From positions 3,658,001-3,722,000 of the forward strand of contig NZ_CP051651.1 of assembly GCF_012848175.1 (NCBI RefSeq): a stretch of DNA of 64,000 nucleotides, given 5' to 3'. This stretch comes from Xanthomonas campestris pv. badrii. GTDB lineage: Bacteria; Pseudomonadota; Gammaproteobacteria; Xanthomonadales; Xanthomonadaceae. The notes beneath the pieces are model-generated. The model had not been told where the DNA came from. It searched no databases and saw only the letters and a list, made by a program, of their open reading frames with translations. Positions 18,675 through 27,425 of this stretch are shown here, piece by piece. Positions within the stretch are counted from its first letter, which is position 1. Every line of letters starts with the position of its first letter. The translations under genes were made by a program, and so were the position numbers.

Positions 18675-19158
18675 AACGGGGACGCTCCTGATCAAGCTCG
18701 TGTTCCAGCGCCATGCGCGCCAGTTGGGTGTAGTTGGCGCGCGGTCCCTGCCCGCGGCCGGTGAGCATGCCCTGGTAGTCCAGGTCCTGCCAGACCCGCC
18801 CGGTCCACTCGACGCAGTCCTCGGCGATGACCAGCATCAACGAATAGCGGTATTCCAGGCCGTTGGCGGCGGTGTAGGCATAGACTGGCGGAAACTGCAC
18901 CGCTACATCGACCTGGCGTGCCAGCGCGGCCAGGTGATTGCGCAAGGCATCCCGCGGGTCGGTACCTGGGTCCAGCCGCAGCGTGCGGGTGGCCAGGTCC
19001 AGGTCCACCTCGCTCTGCAGCGCAACAAAGGCGGCAGCCCCGGTCACAGGGTTGTGCCCATGCTGCTTTGCCCAGTCGATGAACTGCAGGCGCACGTCCG
19101 CCGGCATATGCGCCGGCGCCGAAGAAGCTGACTTTGTGCGGTAAGAGTGGGTGTCCAT
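18661..19158 (-). CDS. Conserved hypothetical protein upstream of membrane partner
   Basis: A 165-residue soluble protein starting at ATG 19158 (MDTHSYRTKS); an upstream extension overlaps the divergent promoter region and has no ribosome site. It has a mixed alpha/beta pattern with WAKQHGHNPVTGAAAFVALQ near the N-terminus and WTGRVWQDLDYQGML near the C-terminus. Not recognised. It overlaps the tail-anchored gene and so probably works with it. Confidence 0.65.
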   Translation of the reverse strand: MDTHSYRTKSASSAPAHMPADVRLQFIDWAKQHGHNPVTGAAAFVALQSEVDLDLATRTLRLDPGTDPRDALRNHLAALARQVDVAVQFPPVYAYTAANGLEYRYSLMLVIAEDCVEWTGRVWQDLDYQGMLTGRGQGPRANYTQLARMALEHELDQERPRYVQA

Positions 19159-19355
19159 GTCGTTGATCTTCCGGGCTGACCCGTGAAGCACAGGCGCAGG
19201 CGCGGTGAACCCACCGTCACGGCGTCCAGCGCGCGGATTAACCGGGCGGCAACGCCCTGCCAGCCGCGGCACTGCGCGTATTGCAGGCCTTCCGGTGCGC
19301 CCCCACATTGCACGAACGCACGGTACGCGACGTACCGCACGCTTGGAGGCTTTCC

Positions 19356-19931
19356 ATGAAACGTTCCAGTGTTTCCGGCGCCGGCCTGTTGCTGGCAGGG
19401 TTGCTTGCCGCTACCGGCGTTCAGGCCCGCGTCCGCACCGTCACCGACCCGCAGGCGCCACGGGCGCTGGCCAGCGATGGCAAGGTGGATGTGCGCTGGA
19501 CCGACCCGGCCGAGTTTTCCGATATCCGTTTCAGCGGCAATCGCTGGGAAGCGCAGCGCGGCGATTGGGTCACCCAGCTGGCGACCCATTTCCAGCAAAG
19601 CGCCGCGCGCCAGCTGCCCGAGGGCCAGCATTTGAGCGTGACCATCACCGACATCCGCCGCGCTGGCCAGTACGAGCCCTGGCATGGCCCGCGCCTGCAG
19701 GATGTGCGCGTGGTCAAGGACATCTATCCGCCGCGCCTGAGTTTCACCTACACGCTCACCACCGCCGATGGCCGGGTGATCGACCAGGGCGAGCGGAAAC
19801 TGGTGGATTCCGCGTTCCTGATGAGCGGCCCGCGGCTGACCGACAGCGATCCGCTGCGCTTTGAGAAAGCGATGATCGACGACTGGCTGCGTAAACAGTT
19901 TCGTGGCGATCGCAGTACGGCTGGGTTGTGA
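19356..19931 (+). CDS. DUF3016 family exported protein
   Basis: A 191-residue exported protein with a signal peptide (MKRSSVSGAGLLLAGLLAATGVQA). The mature part fits DUF3016: VRWTDPAEFSDIRFS, LPEGQHLSVTITDIRRAG, PPRLSFTYTLTTADG and a final DDWLRKQF. The start is set by TTGGAGG upstream of ATG 19356. The function of the family is unknown. A strong terminator follows. Confidence 0.85.
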   Translation: MKRSSVSGAGLLLAGLLAATGVQARVRTVTDPQAPRALASDGKVDVRWTDPAEFSDIRFSGNRWEAQRGDWVTQLATHFQQSAARQLPEGQHLSVTITDIRRAGQYEPWHGPRLQDVRVVKDIYPPRLSFTYTLTTADGRVIDQGERKLVDSAFLMSGPRLTDSDPLRFEKAMIDDWLRKQFRGDRSTAGL

Positions 19932-19978
19932 TGGTTTGGTGCGGATATCGCCGCCAAACCAGCTAGACCTCGAAAGGT

Positions 19979-20006
19979 AACGGCGCGTGCCAACGCGCCG
20001 TTTTTG
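19979..20006 (+). terminator. Rho-independent terminator of the DUF3016 gene
   Basis: AACGGCGCG / CGCGCCGTT stem with a short loop followed by TTTTTG, about 50 bases after the stop. Confidence 0.85.
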
Positions 20007-20197
20007 TTTATGGACGCGCGACAGCAGTGACGCATCCACACCATGAGATTGCGTCCTAAAGCCCGCTCCCTGCGGGACGAGAAGGCATGGCTTGCGCGCC
20101 ACAGGCGCGTGTGCCTCGGAGCGCGCGCAGGCCGGGCGCGGAGCGGGGGTTGGGGTGAGATACGTTGGGAAGCCATCGTGGCGTTCCAACTGCACGA

Positions 20198-20280
20198 GGC
20201 TGCGCCCGTACCCTCATCCGGCGCTACGCGCCACCTTCTCCCCCATGAAGGAGGACAATGTCCCGGTGGGAGAAGGGAAG
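20198..20280. repeat. CCCTCATCC / GGGAGAAGG repeat, copy 2
   Basis: It begins GGCTGCGCCCGTACCCTCAT and runs through CGCTACGCGCC, CTTCTCCCCC, ATGAAGGAGG and CCCGGTGGGAGAAGGGAAG. It is nearly identical, apart from one C, to 20372-20455. Confidence 0.92.
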
Positions 20281-20300
20281 CTCTCGAAGCCGGGCTCTAG

Positions 20301-20340
20301 CCCCTCTCCCGCCGGGAGAGGGGTTGGGGTGAGGGTACGG
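20301..20340. repeat. Palindromic CCCCTCTCCC / GGGAGAGGGG repeat
   Basis: CCCCTCTCCCG and CGGGAGAGGGG form a perfect inverted pair around GC, followed by TTGGGGTGAGGGTACGG. This is the facing half-element of the flanking repeats, in reverse orientation. Confidence 0.9.
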
Positions 20341-20371
20341 GGCGAAGCCCTCGCTACGTCCAACCGCACGA

Positions 20372-20455
20372 GGCTGCGCCCGTACCCTCATCCGGCGCTA
20401 CGCGCCACCTTCTCCCCCCATGAAGGAGGACAATGTCCCGGTGGGAGAAGGGAAG
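20372..20455. repeat. CCCTCATCC / GGGAGAAGG repeat, copy 3
   Basis: Direct copy of 20198-20280, 174 bases further on, differing only by one extra C in the CTTCTCCCCCC run. Confidence 0.92.
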
Positions 20456-20479
20456 AACGCCGCAGCTACCGATCAGCAG

Positions 20480-21652
20480 CTACCGATCACGCCCCCTTCC
20501 GGGCCCTTCTCCCCATGAAGGGGGACACTGTCCCGGTGGGAGAAGGGAATGCATCTGGGCCGAAATTTCGCCCACCGCCGCCTCGCCCGCATACACGCGC
20601 GGTACGCGCTTGAGCCCGCACAACAGCTGATACGCGCTGACATTGCAGTGCGCGGCCAGGGTGCCAGGCCGTGGGGCGTCGCCCCACAGCTGCACCGGCG
20701 TCCCGATATCGGCGTGCGGATGATCGGTCAGATCCACCGTAAGCATGTCCATGGAGACCCGCCCGATCAGCGGGCAGACCTGGCCGTCCACCAGCACCGG
20801 GGTGCCATTGGGCGCGAACTGCGGGTAGCCGTCGGCATAGCCCATCGCCACCACGCCCACGCGGGTTGGCCGCTGCGCCACGAAGCGGGCGCCGTAGCCC
20901 ACCGGCTCGCCAACCGGCAGCTCGCGCACCGAGATGATGCGCGAGCGCAGCGTCATCACCGGGCGCAGCTGCGCGGTCAGCTCGGTGTCGTGCGGAAAGG
21001 GGTTGGCGCCGTACAGCATCAGTCCCGGGCGCGACCAATCGTTGCGCAGCGCCGGCCAGCCGAGCAGGCCGGGCGAATTGCGGATGCTGGTTTCCGCGCG
21101 CATGCCGCCTGCGGTGAGCGCGAAGGCCACCGCCTGTTCGTCGGTGCGGCTGCACTCCAGTTCGTCGGCGCGCGCCAGGTGGGTCATCAACACCACCGAG
21201 GCGATCTGCGGCAGCCCGTGCAGGCGCAGCCAGGCGGCGCGAAAATCCTCCGGCGACAGGCCGAGCCGGTGCATGCCGCTATCCAGCTTCAGCCAGATGC
21301 GCAGCGGCCGCGGGCTCTGGAACCCGGCCAGCGCGCGCACCTGCTGCGGGGTGGCCGCCACCGTCCAAAGATCGTGCTCGGCGATCAGGCGCAGTTCGTC
21401 CTGTTCGAAGAAGCCTTCCAGCAGCAGGATCGGCGCACGGATGCCGGCCTGGCGCAGTTCCAGCGCTTCTTCGATGCAGGCTACCGCAAAGCCGTCGGCT
21501 TCCGGCTCCAGTGCCTGCGCACAGCGCACCGCACCGTGGCCATAGGCATCGGCCTTCACCACCGCCAGCGCCTTGCTGCCGCCCAACTGCTTGGCCAGGC
21601 GGTAGTTGTGACGCAACGCGTCCAGGTCGATCAACGCTTGCGCAGGACGCAC
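20480..21652 (-). CDS. alr: Alanine racemase
   Basis: A 390-residue PLP-dependent racemase interconverting L- and D-alanine. The PLP lysine is K33 in [10 protein letters not shown]; the second catalytic Tyr is in [25 protein letters not shown] is the usual C-terminal signature. The start is a GTG overlapping the dadA stop by one base (TAGTG), so alr follows dadA as in the catabolic dadA-dadX arrangement. The last 20 or so residues (about 20480-20552, from MHSLLPPG) are encoded within an interspersed repeat and look like a recent extension of the C-terminus. Confidence 0.95.
   Translation of the reverse strand: MRPAQALIDLDALRHNYRLAKQLGGSKALAVVKADAYGHGAVRCAQALEPEADGFAVACIEEALELRQAGIRAPILLLEGFFEQDELRLIAEHDLWTVAATPQQVRALAGFQSPRPLRIWLKLDSGMHRLGLSPEDFRAAWLRLHGLPQIASVVLMTHLARADELECSRTDEQAVAFALTAGGMRAETSIRNSPGLLGWPALRNDWSRPGLMLYGANPFPHDTELTAQLRPVMTLRSRIISVRELPVGEPVGYGARFVAQRPTRVGVVAMGYADGYPQFAPNGTPVLVDGQVCPLIGRVSMDMLTVDLTDHPHADIGTPVQLWGDAPRPGTLAAHCNVSAYQLLCGLKRVPRVYAGEAAVGEISAQMHSLLPPGQCPPSWGEGPGRGRDR
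20490..20548. repeat. CCCTCATCC / GGGAGAAGG repeat, copy 4, inside alr
   Basis: A shorter copy (CTTCTCCCC, ATGAAGGGGGACACTG, CCCGGTGGGAGAAGGG) that overlaps the 3' end of alr and supplies its last codons and stop. Confidence 0.88.
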
Positions 21653-22941
21653 TACGCGGCCTCCCGTTGCGGGCGCGCGCTGCGTGGGGACAGGTAGCGG
21701 AACACGTCCAGCCCCTCGGTATCGATCTCGGGCGTGCGGCCCTGCATCAGGTCGGCCAGGTAGCGTCCGGAGCCGCAGGCCATGGTCCAGCCCAGCGTGC
21801 CGTGGCCGGTATTGAGGAACAGGTTGGCGAACGGGGTGGCGCCCACCACCGGGGTGCCATCCGGGGTGGCCGGGCGCAGGCCGGTCCAGAACTCGGCCTG
21901 GGCCAGATCGCCGCCGCCGGGGAACAGCTCGTTGACCACCATCTCCAGGGTGGCGCGACGACGCGGATTCAACGACAGATCGAAGCCGGCCACCTCGGCC
22001 ATGCCGCCGACGCGGATGCGGTCGTCGAAACGGGTGAGCGCGATCTTGTAGCTCTCGTCCAGCACGGTGGAGGTCGGCGCGCGTTGCGCATCGACGATCG
22101 GGATGGTGAGCGAATAGCCCTTGAGCGGATACACAGGCAGATGCAGGCCGAGCGAGAGCAGCAGGTCGGCCGAATAGCTGCCCAGCGCCAGCACGTAGCG
22201 GTCGGCGGTCTCGATGCGGCCATCGATCTGCACGCCGGTGATCTCACCGCCGGCATGCTGCAGCCGCTCGATCTGCTGCCCATAGCGGAACTGCACCCCG
22301 GCCTGCGCGGCCAGCTCGGCCAGGCGCTGGGTGAACAGCCGGCAGTCGCCGGTCTGGTCTTCGGGCAGGCGCAGCGCGCCGGCCATCTGCGCGCCGCCGC
22401 CGGCCAGCCCGGGTTCGTACTGGGAGATCTGCGCAGGGCTCAGCAGCTCGTACGGCACGCCGTACTGGGCCAGCACCTCGATGTCCTGCGCGGCCGCATC
22501 GAGCTGCTGCTGGGTGCGGAACAGTTGGGTAGTGCCAAGCTGGCGACCTTCGAATTCGATGCCGGTGTCGGCACGCAATGCATTGAGGCAGTCGCGGCTG
22601 TAGTCGGACATGCGCACCATGCGCGCCTTGTTCACCGCATACCGCTCGGCGGTGCAGTTGCGCAGCATCTGGCTCAGCCACGCCAACTGGCGCAGGTCGC
22701 GGGTGGGGCGGATCGACAGCGGCGCATGCTGTTCGAACAGCCACTTCACCGCCTTGCCGGGCACGCCGGGTGCGGCCCACGGCGAGGTGTAGCCGAACGA
22801 CAGCTGGCCGGCATTGGCGTAGCTGGTCTCCAGCGCCGCTGCCGGTTGGCGATCGACCACGGTGACCTCGCAGCCGGCCTGAGCCAGATACCACGCGCTG
22901 GTGGTGCCGATGACGCCGCTACCGAGAATGAGCACCCGCAT
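21652..22941 (-). CDS. dadA: D-amino-acid dehydrogenase small subunit
   Basis: A 429-residue FAD enzyme that oxidises D-alanine and other D-amino acids to keto acids, feeding electrons to the respiratory chain at the inner membrane. The FAD motif GSGVIG is at residues 7-12; the family pattern [20 protein letters not shown] and the C-terminal [18 protein letters not shown] are present. AGGAG lies before the ATG at 22941. It forms an operon with alr and is divergent from an Lrp-type regulator, the classical arrangement for alanine catabolism. Confidence 0.95.
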   Translation of the reverse strand: MRVLILGSGVIGTTSAWYLAQAGCEVTVVDRQPAAALETSYANAGQLSFGYTSPWAAPGVPGKAVKWLFEQHAPLSIRPTRDLRQLAWLSQMLRNCTAERYAVNKARMVRMSDYSRDCLNALRADTGIEFEGRQLGTTQLFRTQQQLDAAAQDIEVLAQYGVPYELLSPAQISQYEPGLAGGGAQMAGALRLPEDQTGDCRLFTQRLAELAAQAGVQFRYGQQIERLQHAGGEITGVQIDGRIETADRYVLALGSYSADLLLSLGLHLPVYPLKGYSLTIPIVDAQRAPTSTVLDESYKIALTRFDDRIRVGGMAEVAGFDLSLNPRRRATLEMVVNELFPGGGDLAQAEFWTGLRPATPDGTPVVGATPFANLFLNTGHGTLGWTMACGSGRYLADLMQGRTPEIDTEGLDVFRYLSPRSARPQREAA

Positions 22942-22997
22942 GTCGCTCTCCTGAAAGGGTATTCCCCCACAACCAGACGCTGAGGGAGACAGTTAGC

Positions 22998-23011
22998 CGC
23001 AGTATATTGCG
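22998..23011. promoter_or_regulatory. Candidate Lrp operator between dadA and lrp
   Basis: CGCAGTATATTGCG is a near-palindrome (12 of 14 positions) with an AT-rich centre, as in Lrp/AsnC boxes. It lies in the 147-base divergent promoter region. The assignment is by pattern only. Confidence 0.4.
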
Positions 23012-23088
23012 AGCCAGGCAGTGCGATTTCTGGAATCAGACCGCCTTTGCAGTGAAACTTCCTGCCAAACCTTGTGGAGACAAACCCC

Positions 23089-23568
23089 ATGGCTACCCGC
23101 GCGCGCGAACTGGACAAGATCGACCGCAAGATCCTGCGCATCCTGCAGCAGGAGGGGCGGATTTCGTTCACCGAACTGGGCGAACGCGTCGGTCTGTCGA
23201 CCACCCCGTGCACCGAGCGCGTGCGCCGGCTGGAGCGCGACGGCGCCATCACCGGCTACTACGCGCGGCTGGACCCGCACTACCTCAAGGCCAGCCTGCT
23301 GGTGTTCGTGGAGATCAGCCTGGCCTACAAGTCCGGCGACATCTTCGAAGAATTCCGCCGCGCCGCGCTGAAGCTGCCCAACGTGCTGGAATGCCATCTG
23401 GTCTCCGGCGATTTCGACTACCTGCTCAAGGCGCGTATCAGCGAAATGGCGTCCTACCGCAAGTTGCTCGGCAGCACCTTGCTGACCTTGCCGCATGTGC
23501 GCGAATCCAAGAGCTACATCGTGATGGAAGAGGTCAAGGAGACCCTGGCGTTGCCGATTGAGGGCTGA
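23089..23568 (+). CDS. lrp: Lrp/AsnC-family transcriptional regulator
   Basis: A 159-residue regulator. The N-terminal winged helix-turn-helix (residues about 8-60: ILRILQQEGRISFTELGERV, then STTPCTERVRRLE) is followed by a RAM effector domain (LLVFVEISL, CHLVSGDFDYLLK). The start is the ATG at 23089 with GGAG eight bases upstream; a GTG at 23074 overlaps that ribosome site and is less likely. Transcribed away from dadA-alr, it probably activates them in response to alanine, as DadR-type regulators do. Confidence 0.93.
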   Translation: MATRARELDKIDRKILRILQQEGRISFTELGERVGLSTTPCTERVRRLERDGAITGYYARLDPHYLKASLLVFVEISLAYKSGDIFEEFRRAALKLPNVLECHLVSGDFDYLLKARISEMASYRKLLGSTLLTLPHVRESKSYIVMEEVKETLALPIEG

Positions 23569-23573
23569 GATTC

Positions 23574-23608
23574 GGGATTGGGGATTGGGGATTGGGGATT
23601 GGGGATTG
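23574..23608. repeat. Five tandem GGGATTG units
   Basis: A 7-base unit GGGATTG is repeated five times directly after the lrp stop. It belongs to the GGGATT family also seen at 4361 and 38751. Such a pure tandem can change copy number by slippage. Confidence 0.9.
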
Positions 23609-23655
23609 GCGGATGGTGCGTTGCAGGTCGCGGCGGTTGCGATGCCTGCTGCCAG

Positions 23656-24084
23656 TCAGCGCACCACGCGCATGCCGTCGCCGGCCGGTACCGCGTCGTA
23701 GTAGCGGCCGGTCTTGGTATCCAGCACCCGGTTGGGACCGGCCGGCTGCATGCCCTGCAGCAGCCGGCCATTGCGGTCATAGACCATCGGCGTGGCCGTG
23801 GGCACCTCGCTGCCCGCCGGGGCAACCGGTGTGGCCGCCGGGCCGCGGGTGGGAATGCTGGGTGCGGCCGGGCGCTGGCTCAACTGGGAAGGCACCGGGG
23901 GCAAGGCATTGGACGGCTGCAGTGCACGCGGCGGCGCCACCTTGGGCTGCGCCGGTGCCGGGGTGGCGATAGGCTGCAGGGTATTGGACGAGCGCGTACT
24001 GGTCGCCGACTGCGCCAGCGCCGCACCGGCCATGCCGAGCAGGCCGCACAACACCACGCCGCGCATTGAAGAATGGATCGCCAT
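23656..24084 (-). CDS. Exported Pro/Ala-rich protein of unknown function
   Basis: A 142-residue exported protein if started at ATG 24084 (MAIHSSMRG); longer readings to 24150 are possible but lack a ribosome site. The signal peptide ends in AGAALAQS. The middle is low-complexity and rich in Pro, Ala and Ser. The C-terminus (MVYDRNGRLLQGMQPAGPNR, then YYDAVPAGDGMRV) looks folded. Not recognised. Confidence 0.6.
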   Translation of the reverse strand: MAIHSSMRGVVLCGLLGMAGAALAQSATSTRSSNTLQPIATPAPAQPKVAPPRALQPSNALPPVPSQLSQRPAAPSIPTRGPAATPVAPAGSEVPTATPMVYDRNGRLLQGMQPAGPNRVLDTKTGRYYDAVPAGDGMRVVR

Positions 24085-24212
24085 GACAGGCACCGTGAGT
24101 GATCGGGGGTGATTCATCAATTGGGGCGCAGATAGGTTGCGGCAATGCACGCAACCCGCCAGGGGATGAACGCTTTCGTCAGGTCGTTGCAGTGCGAAGA
24201 CGCCAACCTACC

Positions 24213-24296
24213 CGCAGGCCGCTTCCTTCTCCCGCCGGGACATCCTCCTCCTCCATGGGGGACAAGGTGGCGCGCAGCGCCGGATGAGGGTGCGTG
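24213..24296. repeat. Repeat-family copy, inverted orientation
   Basis: CTTCTCCCGCCGGGACATCC, CCATGGGGGACAAGG and GCGCGCAGCGCCGGATGAGG match the CCCTCATCC/GGGAGAAGG family on the other strand. It lies between the exported protein and msrB. Confidence 0.8.
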
Positions 24297-24424
24297 CGAA
24301 GCAGCGGGCTCTCCAGTAGCACGTTTGACTTGTTGAACAGGTCCACCGGTTGAACCACCCACCCGGCGCCCACATCACAGGGGCAGACGCCGGCACGCCG
24401 CCAGCGCGCGTATGCGAGAGCCCC

Positions 24425-24889
24425 ATGAGCCAGTTCGATCTCACCCCGCCCTCCCCCGCCCAGCGCGACGCCCTGATCGCCGGGCTCAGCGACGAGGAAC
24501 AGCGCGTACTGCTGCACCACGGCACCGAGGCGCCGTTCTGCGGGGTGTTCCTGGACAACAAACTGGAGGGCGTCTATACCTGCCGCCTGTGCGGGTTGCC
24601 GCTGTTCCGCTCCAGCGCCAAGTTCGATTCCGGCACCGGTTGGCCGAGCTTCTTCGCGCCCTACGATGCCGCGCATGTGCGCGAGATCCGCGATACCAGC
24701 TACGGCATGATCCGCACCGAGATCGTCTGCGCGCGCTGCGACAGTCACCTAGGGCATGTGTTCCCGGATGGCCCGCCGCCGACCGGGGAGCGCCATTGCC
24801 TCAACTCGGTGTCGCTGGGTTTCACCGAAAACGGCCAGCCGCTGCCCAACCCGCTACAGCGCGCAGGCGCCGAGGCACAGCCGGCCTGA
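24425..24889 (+). CDS. msrB: Peptide-methionine (R)-S-oxide reductase
   Basis: A 154-residue MsrB that repairs the R form of methionine sulfoxide in proteins. Zinc-binding cysteines C53/C56 (CRLC) and C102/C105 (CARC) and the catalytic C125 in RHCLNS are all present, with GTGWPSF as the family signature. No signal peptide is visible, so it should act in the cytoplasm. The start at 24425 excludes an in-frame leader that overlaps the upstream repeat. No msrA is nearby. Confidence 0.96.
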   Translation: MSQFDLTPPSPAQRDALIAGLSDEEQRVLLHHGTEAPFCGVFLDNKLEGVYTCRLCGLPLFRSSAKFDSGTGWPSFFAPYDAAHVREIRDTSYGMIRTEIVCARCDSHLGHVFPDGPPPTGERHCLNSVSLGFTENGQPLPNPLQRAGAEAQPA

Positions 24890-25131
24890 CCGCTGCACGG
24901 GCTGGCCCTGGCCCCGGCGCGGTGTGCCGTGCCCAGGGCAACCCGTCCCGGGAACGTGCCGGCGGAGCGACGCCGCCGCTGGCCGGTGCAAGGCCATCGA
25001 CTGCGTGCATGAGGCCGCCACGACAATCGGCTGAACGTTCAGTTACAGCGCACATCTTCACGCCGCGCGCTTCAAGAATCGGCCGCGCAAGCCGAAACCA
25101 CTAGCAACCCCAGTTTGCTTCCGGCTGCGCC

Positions 25132-25986
25132 ATGCTCATCATCGTTGGCTTCATCGTCGTCATCGTCAGCGTCCTCGGCGGCTATGTGCTGTCGCACGGA
25201 AAGCTGGGCGCGTTGTGGCAACCCTACGAGCTGATGATCATCGGTGGCGCGGCGCTGGGCGCGTTCCTGGTCAGCACGCCGGGCAAGATCGTCAAGGAAA
25301 CCCTCAGCGGCATCATGGGCGTGTTCAAGGGCCCGCAATACAAGTCCGACGACTACAAGGACACCTTGAGCCTGATCTACGAGCTGTTGAACAAGGCCCG
25401 CCGCGACGGCTTCATGGCGCTGGAAGACCACGTCGAGAAACCGCAGGACAGCACCATCTTTGGCAACTACCCCAAGGTGGTGGCCGACCATCACCTGCTG
25501 GACTTCATCACCGACTGCCTGCGCCTGATGATCGGCAGCAACATCGAGCCGCACGAGCTGGAACCGCTGCTCGAACTGGAACTGGAAAAACACCATCACG
25601 AAGCCCTGGCGCCATCGCATGCGCTGAGCAAGGTGTCCGACGGCCTGCCCGGCTTCGGCATCGTGGCCGCGGTGCTGGGCATCGTGATCACCATGGGCTC
25701 GATCGGCGGGCCGATCGAAGAGATCGGCCACCACGTCGGTGCCGCGCTGGTCGGCACCTTCCTCGGCATCCTGCTGGCGTATGGCTTCGTGTCGCCATTG
25801 TCGGCGGCGATGGAAGCGCGCGCCGAACAGGACGGGCGCATCTACGAAGCGGTCAAGACCGCGTTGCTGGCCTGCCTGCGTGGCTACAACCCGAAGATTG
25901 CGCTGGAATTCGCGCGCAAGACCCTGCCCTCCAACGTGCGCCCGAGCTTCGGTGATTTCGAAACGCACCTGAAGACGATCAAGTAG
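25132..25986 (+). CDS. motA: Flagellar motor stator protein
   Basis: A 284-residue MotA with four membrane helices (residues about 1-20, 33-55, 170-190 and 202-225) and a cytoplasmic loop between helices 2 and 3 that contacts the rotor protein FliG. Pro residues of the inter-helix segment GLPGFGIVAAVLGIVITMG match those needed for proton flow. With MotB it forms the proton channel that turns the flagellum. Ten bases separate it from motB. Confidence 0.95.
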   Translation: MLIIVGFIVVIVSVLGGYVLSHGKLGALWQPYELMIIGGAALGAFLVSTPGKIVKETLSGIMGVFKGPQYKSDDYKDTLSLIYELLNKARRDGFMALEDHVEKPQDSTIFGNYPKVVADHHLLDFITDCLRLMIGSNIEPHELEPLLELELEKHHHEALAPSHALSKVSDGLPGFGIVAAVLGIVITMGSIGGPIEEIGHHVGAALVGTFLGILLAYGFVSPLSAAMEARAEQDGRIYEAVKTALLACLRGYNPKIALEFARKTLPSNVRPSFGDFETHLKTIK

Positions 25987-25996
25987 GGCCACCGTC

Positions 25997-27160
25997 ATGG
26001 CCGAGGCCAAATCCACCGTCATCATCCGACGGGTCAAGAAGGTGCAGGGCGGCGGCCACCATGGCGGCGCCTGGAAGGTGGCCTTTGCCGACTTCGTAAC
26101 CGCGATGATGGCCTTCTTCCTGGTGCTGTGGCTGATGGCGGCCACCACCAAGGAACAGCGCGCGGCGATCTCCGAATACTTCCGCAATCCCAGCCCGCTG
26201 TCCGGCAAGTCGCCGGCGCCCTCGCCCGGCATGAACGGCCCCGGCGGCGCCAGCACCTCGATGATCAAGCTCGGCGGCACCGCCGACATGGCCAAGGGGC
26301 AGAAGGACGAAATGGGCCGCAAGCGCGACAACGCGGCCGACACCGACGTGGACAGCCGTGCCAAGGACAAGCGGCGCCTGGAAGCGCTGATGCAGGACCT
26401 GAAGGAAGCCATCGACAAGAGCCAGGCGCTGGAGCCGTTCAAGGACCAGTTGCTGCTGGACCTCACGCCCGATGGCCTGCGCATCCAGATCGTGGACAAA
26501 CAGAACCGCCCGATGTTCGACATCGGCCGCGACCAGCTCAAGCCGTACACGGTGGACATCCTGCGCGAGCTGGCCAGCTTCATCAATCAGGTGCCCAACC
26601 GCATCAGCATCACCGGCCATACCGACACCACCGCCTACAGCAGCGATGCCGGCTACACCAACTGGGAACTCAGCGCAGACCGCGCCAACGCCGCGCGCCG
26701 CGCGCTGGTGGGCGGGGGCATGTCCGATGCCAAGGTCACGCGCGTGGTGGGCTTGTCCTCGTCGGTGCTGTTCGACAAGACCGACCCGCAGAACCCGGTG
26801 AACCGCCGCATCAGCATCGTGGTGATGACCCAGGACGCCGAGCAGGCCGCGCTCGCCGGTGCCGGCCAGGGCGTGGCACTGGGCAAGCCGATTCCGGATG
26901 CGGACACCCATGTGCCCGACCTGAGCGGCGCGGCGGCCACCGGCACCGCAACCGTGGGCAAGCCCGCAGACGGCGCCGCGCCGACCACGACCGCACCGGC
27001 ACCAGCACCGGCAGCGACCGCCGCCGCCGCGCCGCGCGCTGGCGCACCGCGGGTGTCCTCCAGTGCCCAGGTGGCCTCGGCCGCCGCGCTCGCCAGGGCG
27101 GCCGAAGCGGCCGTCGCCGCACCGCGAGTGGCAGTGGAAGCCGCGCCGTCTACGCAGTGA
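25997..27160 (+). CDS. motB: Flagellar motor stator protein with long C-terminal tail
   Basis: A 387-residue MotB. One N-terminal membrane helix carries the proton-binding D32 in AFADFVTAMMAFF. The OmpA-like peptidoglycan-binding domain (about 150-285) contains ITGHTDTTAY and NWELSADRANAARR. After it comes an Ala/Pro/Thr-rich tail of about 90 residues that is longer than in E. coli MotB (308 residues). It anchors the stator to the cell wall. It is in an operon with motA. Confidence 0.95.
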   Translation: MAEAKSTVIIRRVKKVQGGGHHGGAWKVAFADFVTAMMAFFLVLWLMAATTKEQRAAISEYFRNPSPLSGKSPAPSPGMNGPGGASTSMIKLGGTADMAKGQKDEMGRKRDNAADTDVDSRAKDKRRLEALMQDLKEAIDKSQALEPFKDQLLLDLTPDGLRIQIVDKQNRPMFDIGRDQLKPYTVDILRELASFINQVPNRISITGHTDTTAYSSDAGYTNWELSADRANAARRALVGGGMSDAKVTRVVGLSSSVLFDKTDPQNPVNRRISIVVMTQDAEQAALAGAGQGVALGKPIPDADTHVPDLSGAAATGTATVGKPADGAAPTTTAPAPAPAATAAAAPRAGAPRVSSSAQVASAAALARAAEAAVAAPRVAVEAAPSTQ

Positions 27161-27425
27161 GCCGCCGCCGCGGCAGCTGACGCCGGCAGTGAGTCGCCGG
27201 CCTTGCTCGCCGGCCGTGCCTGGTGACCCGTACCAGCCGGACGCATCCGATGGATGACCGGACCAGATCCGGGCCAGACCGATGCCGCGGCCGCGATGAT
27301 CCGCCGCACCGGTGCCGCCTCGATCCGGGCGCTGCCGCCCTCGCACCGCCACCTCCACGCGCCGCTCATCGCATCGTGCGGCGCACCCTCTAGAATGGCC
27401 GGCCATTCCCAGCGTCGAGAACACC

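Larger units (their letters stand above)
20007..20479. other. Repeat-filled stretch before alanine racemase
   Basis: No credible gene lies here. From about 20140 on it consists largely of interspersed repeat units in both orientations (see the repeat entries); 20007-20139 holds nothing I can assign. Confidence 0.75.

Noticed and set aside
23574..23608. CRISPR or phase-variable coding repeat
   Set aside because: The tandem lies after the lrp stop codon and has no spacers, so it cannot change the protein.
24756..25104. Plus-strand readings after msrB that extend to the motA promoter
   Set aside because: They are shadows of msrB in other frames and continue into sequence without a ribosome site.
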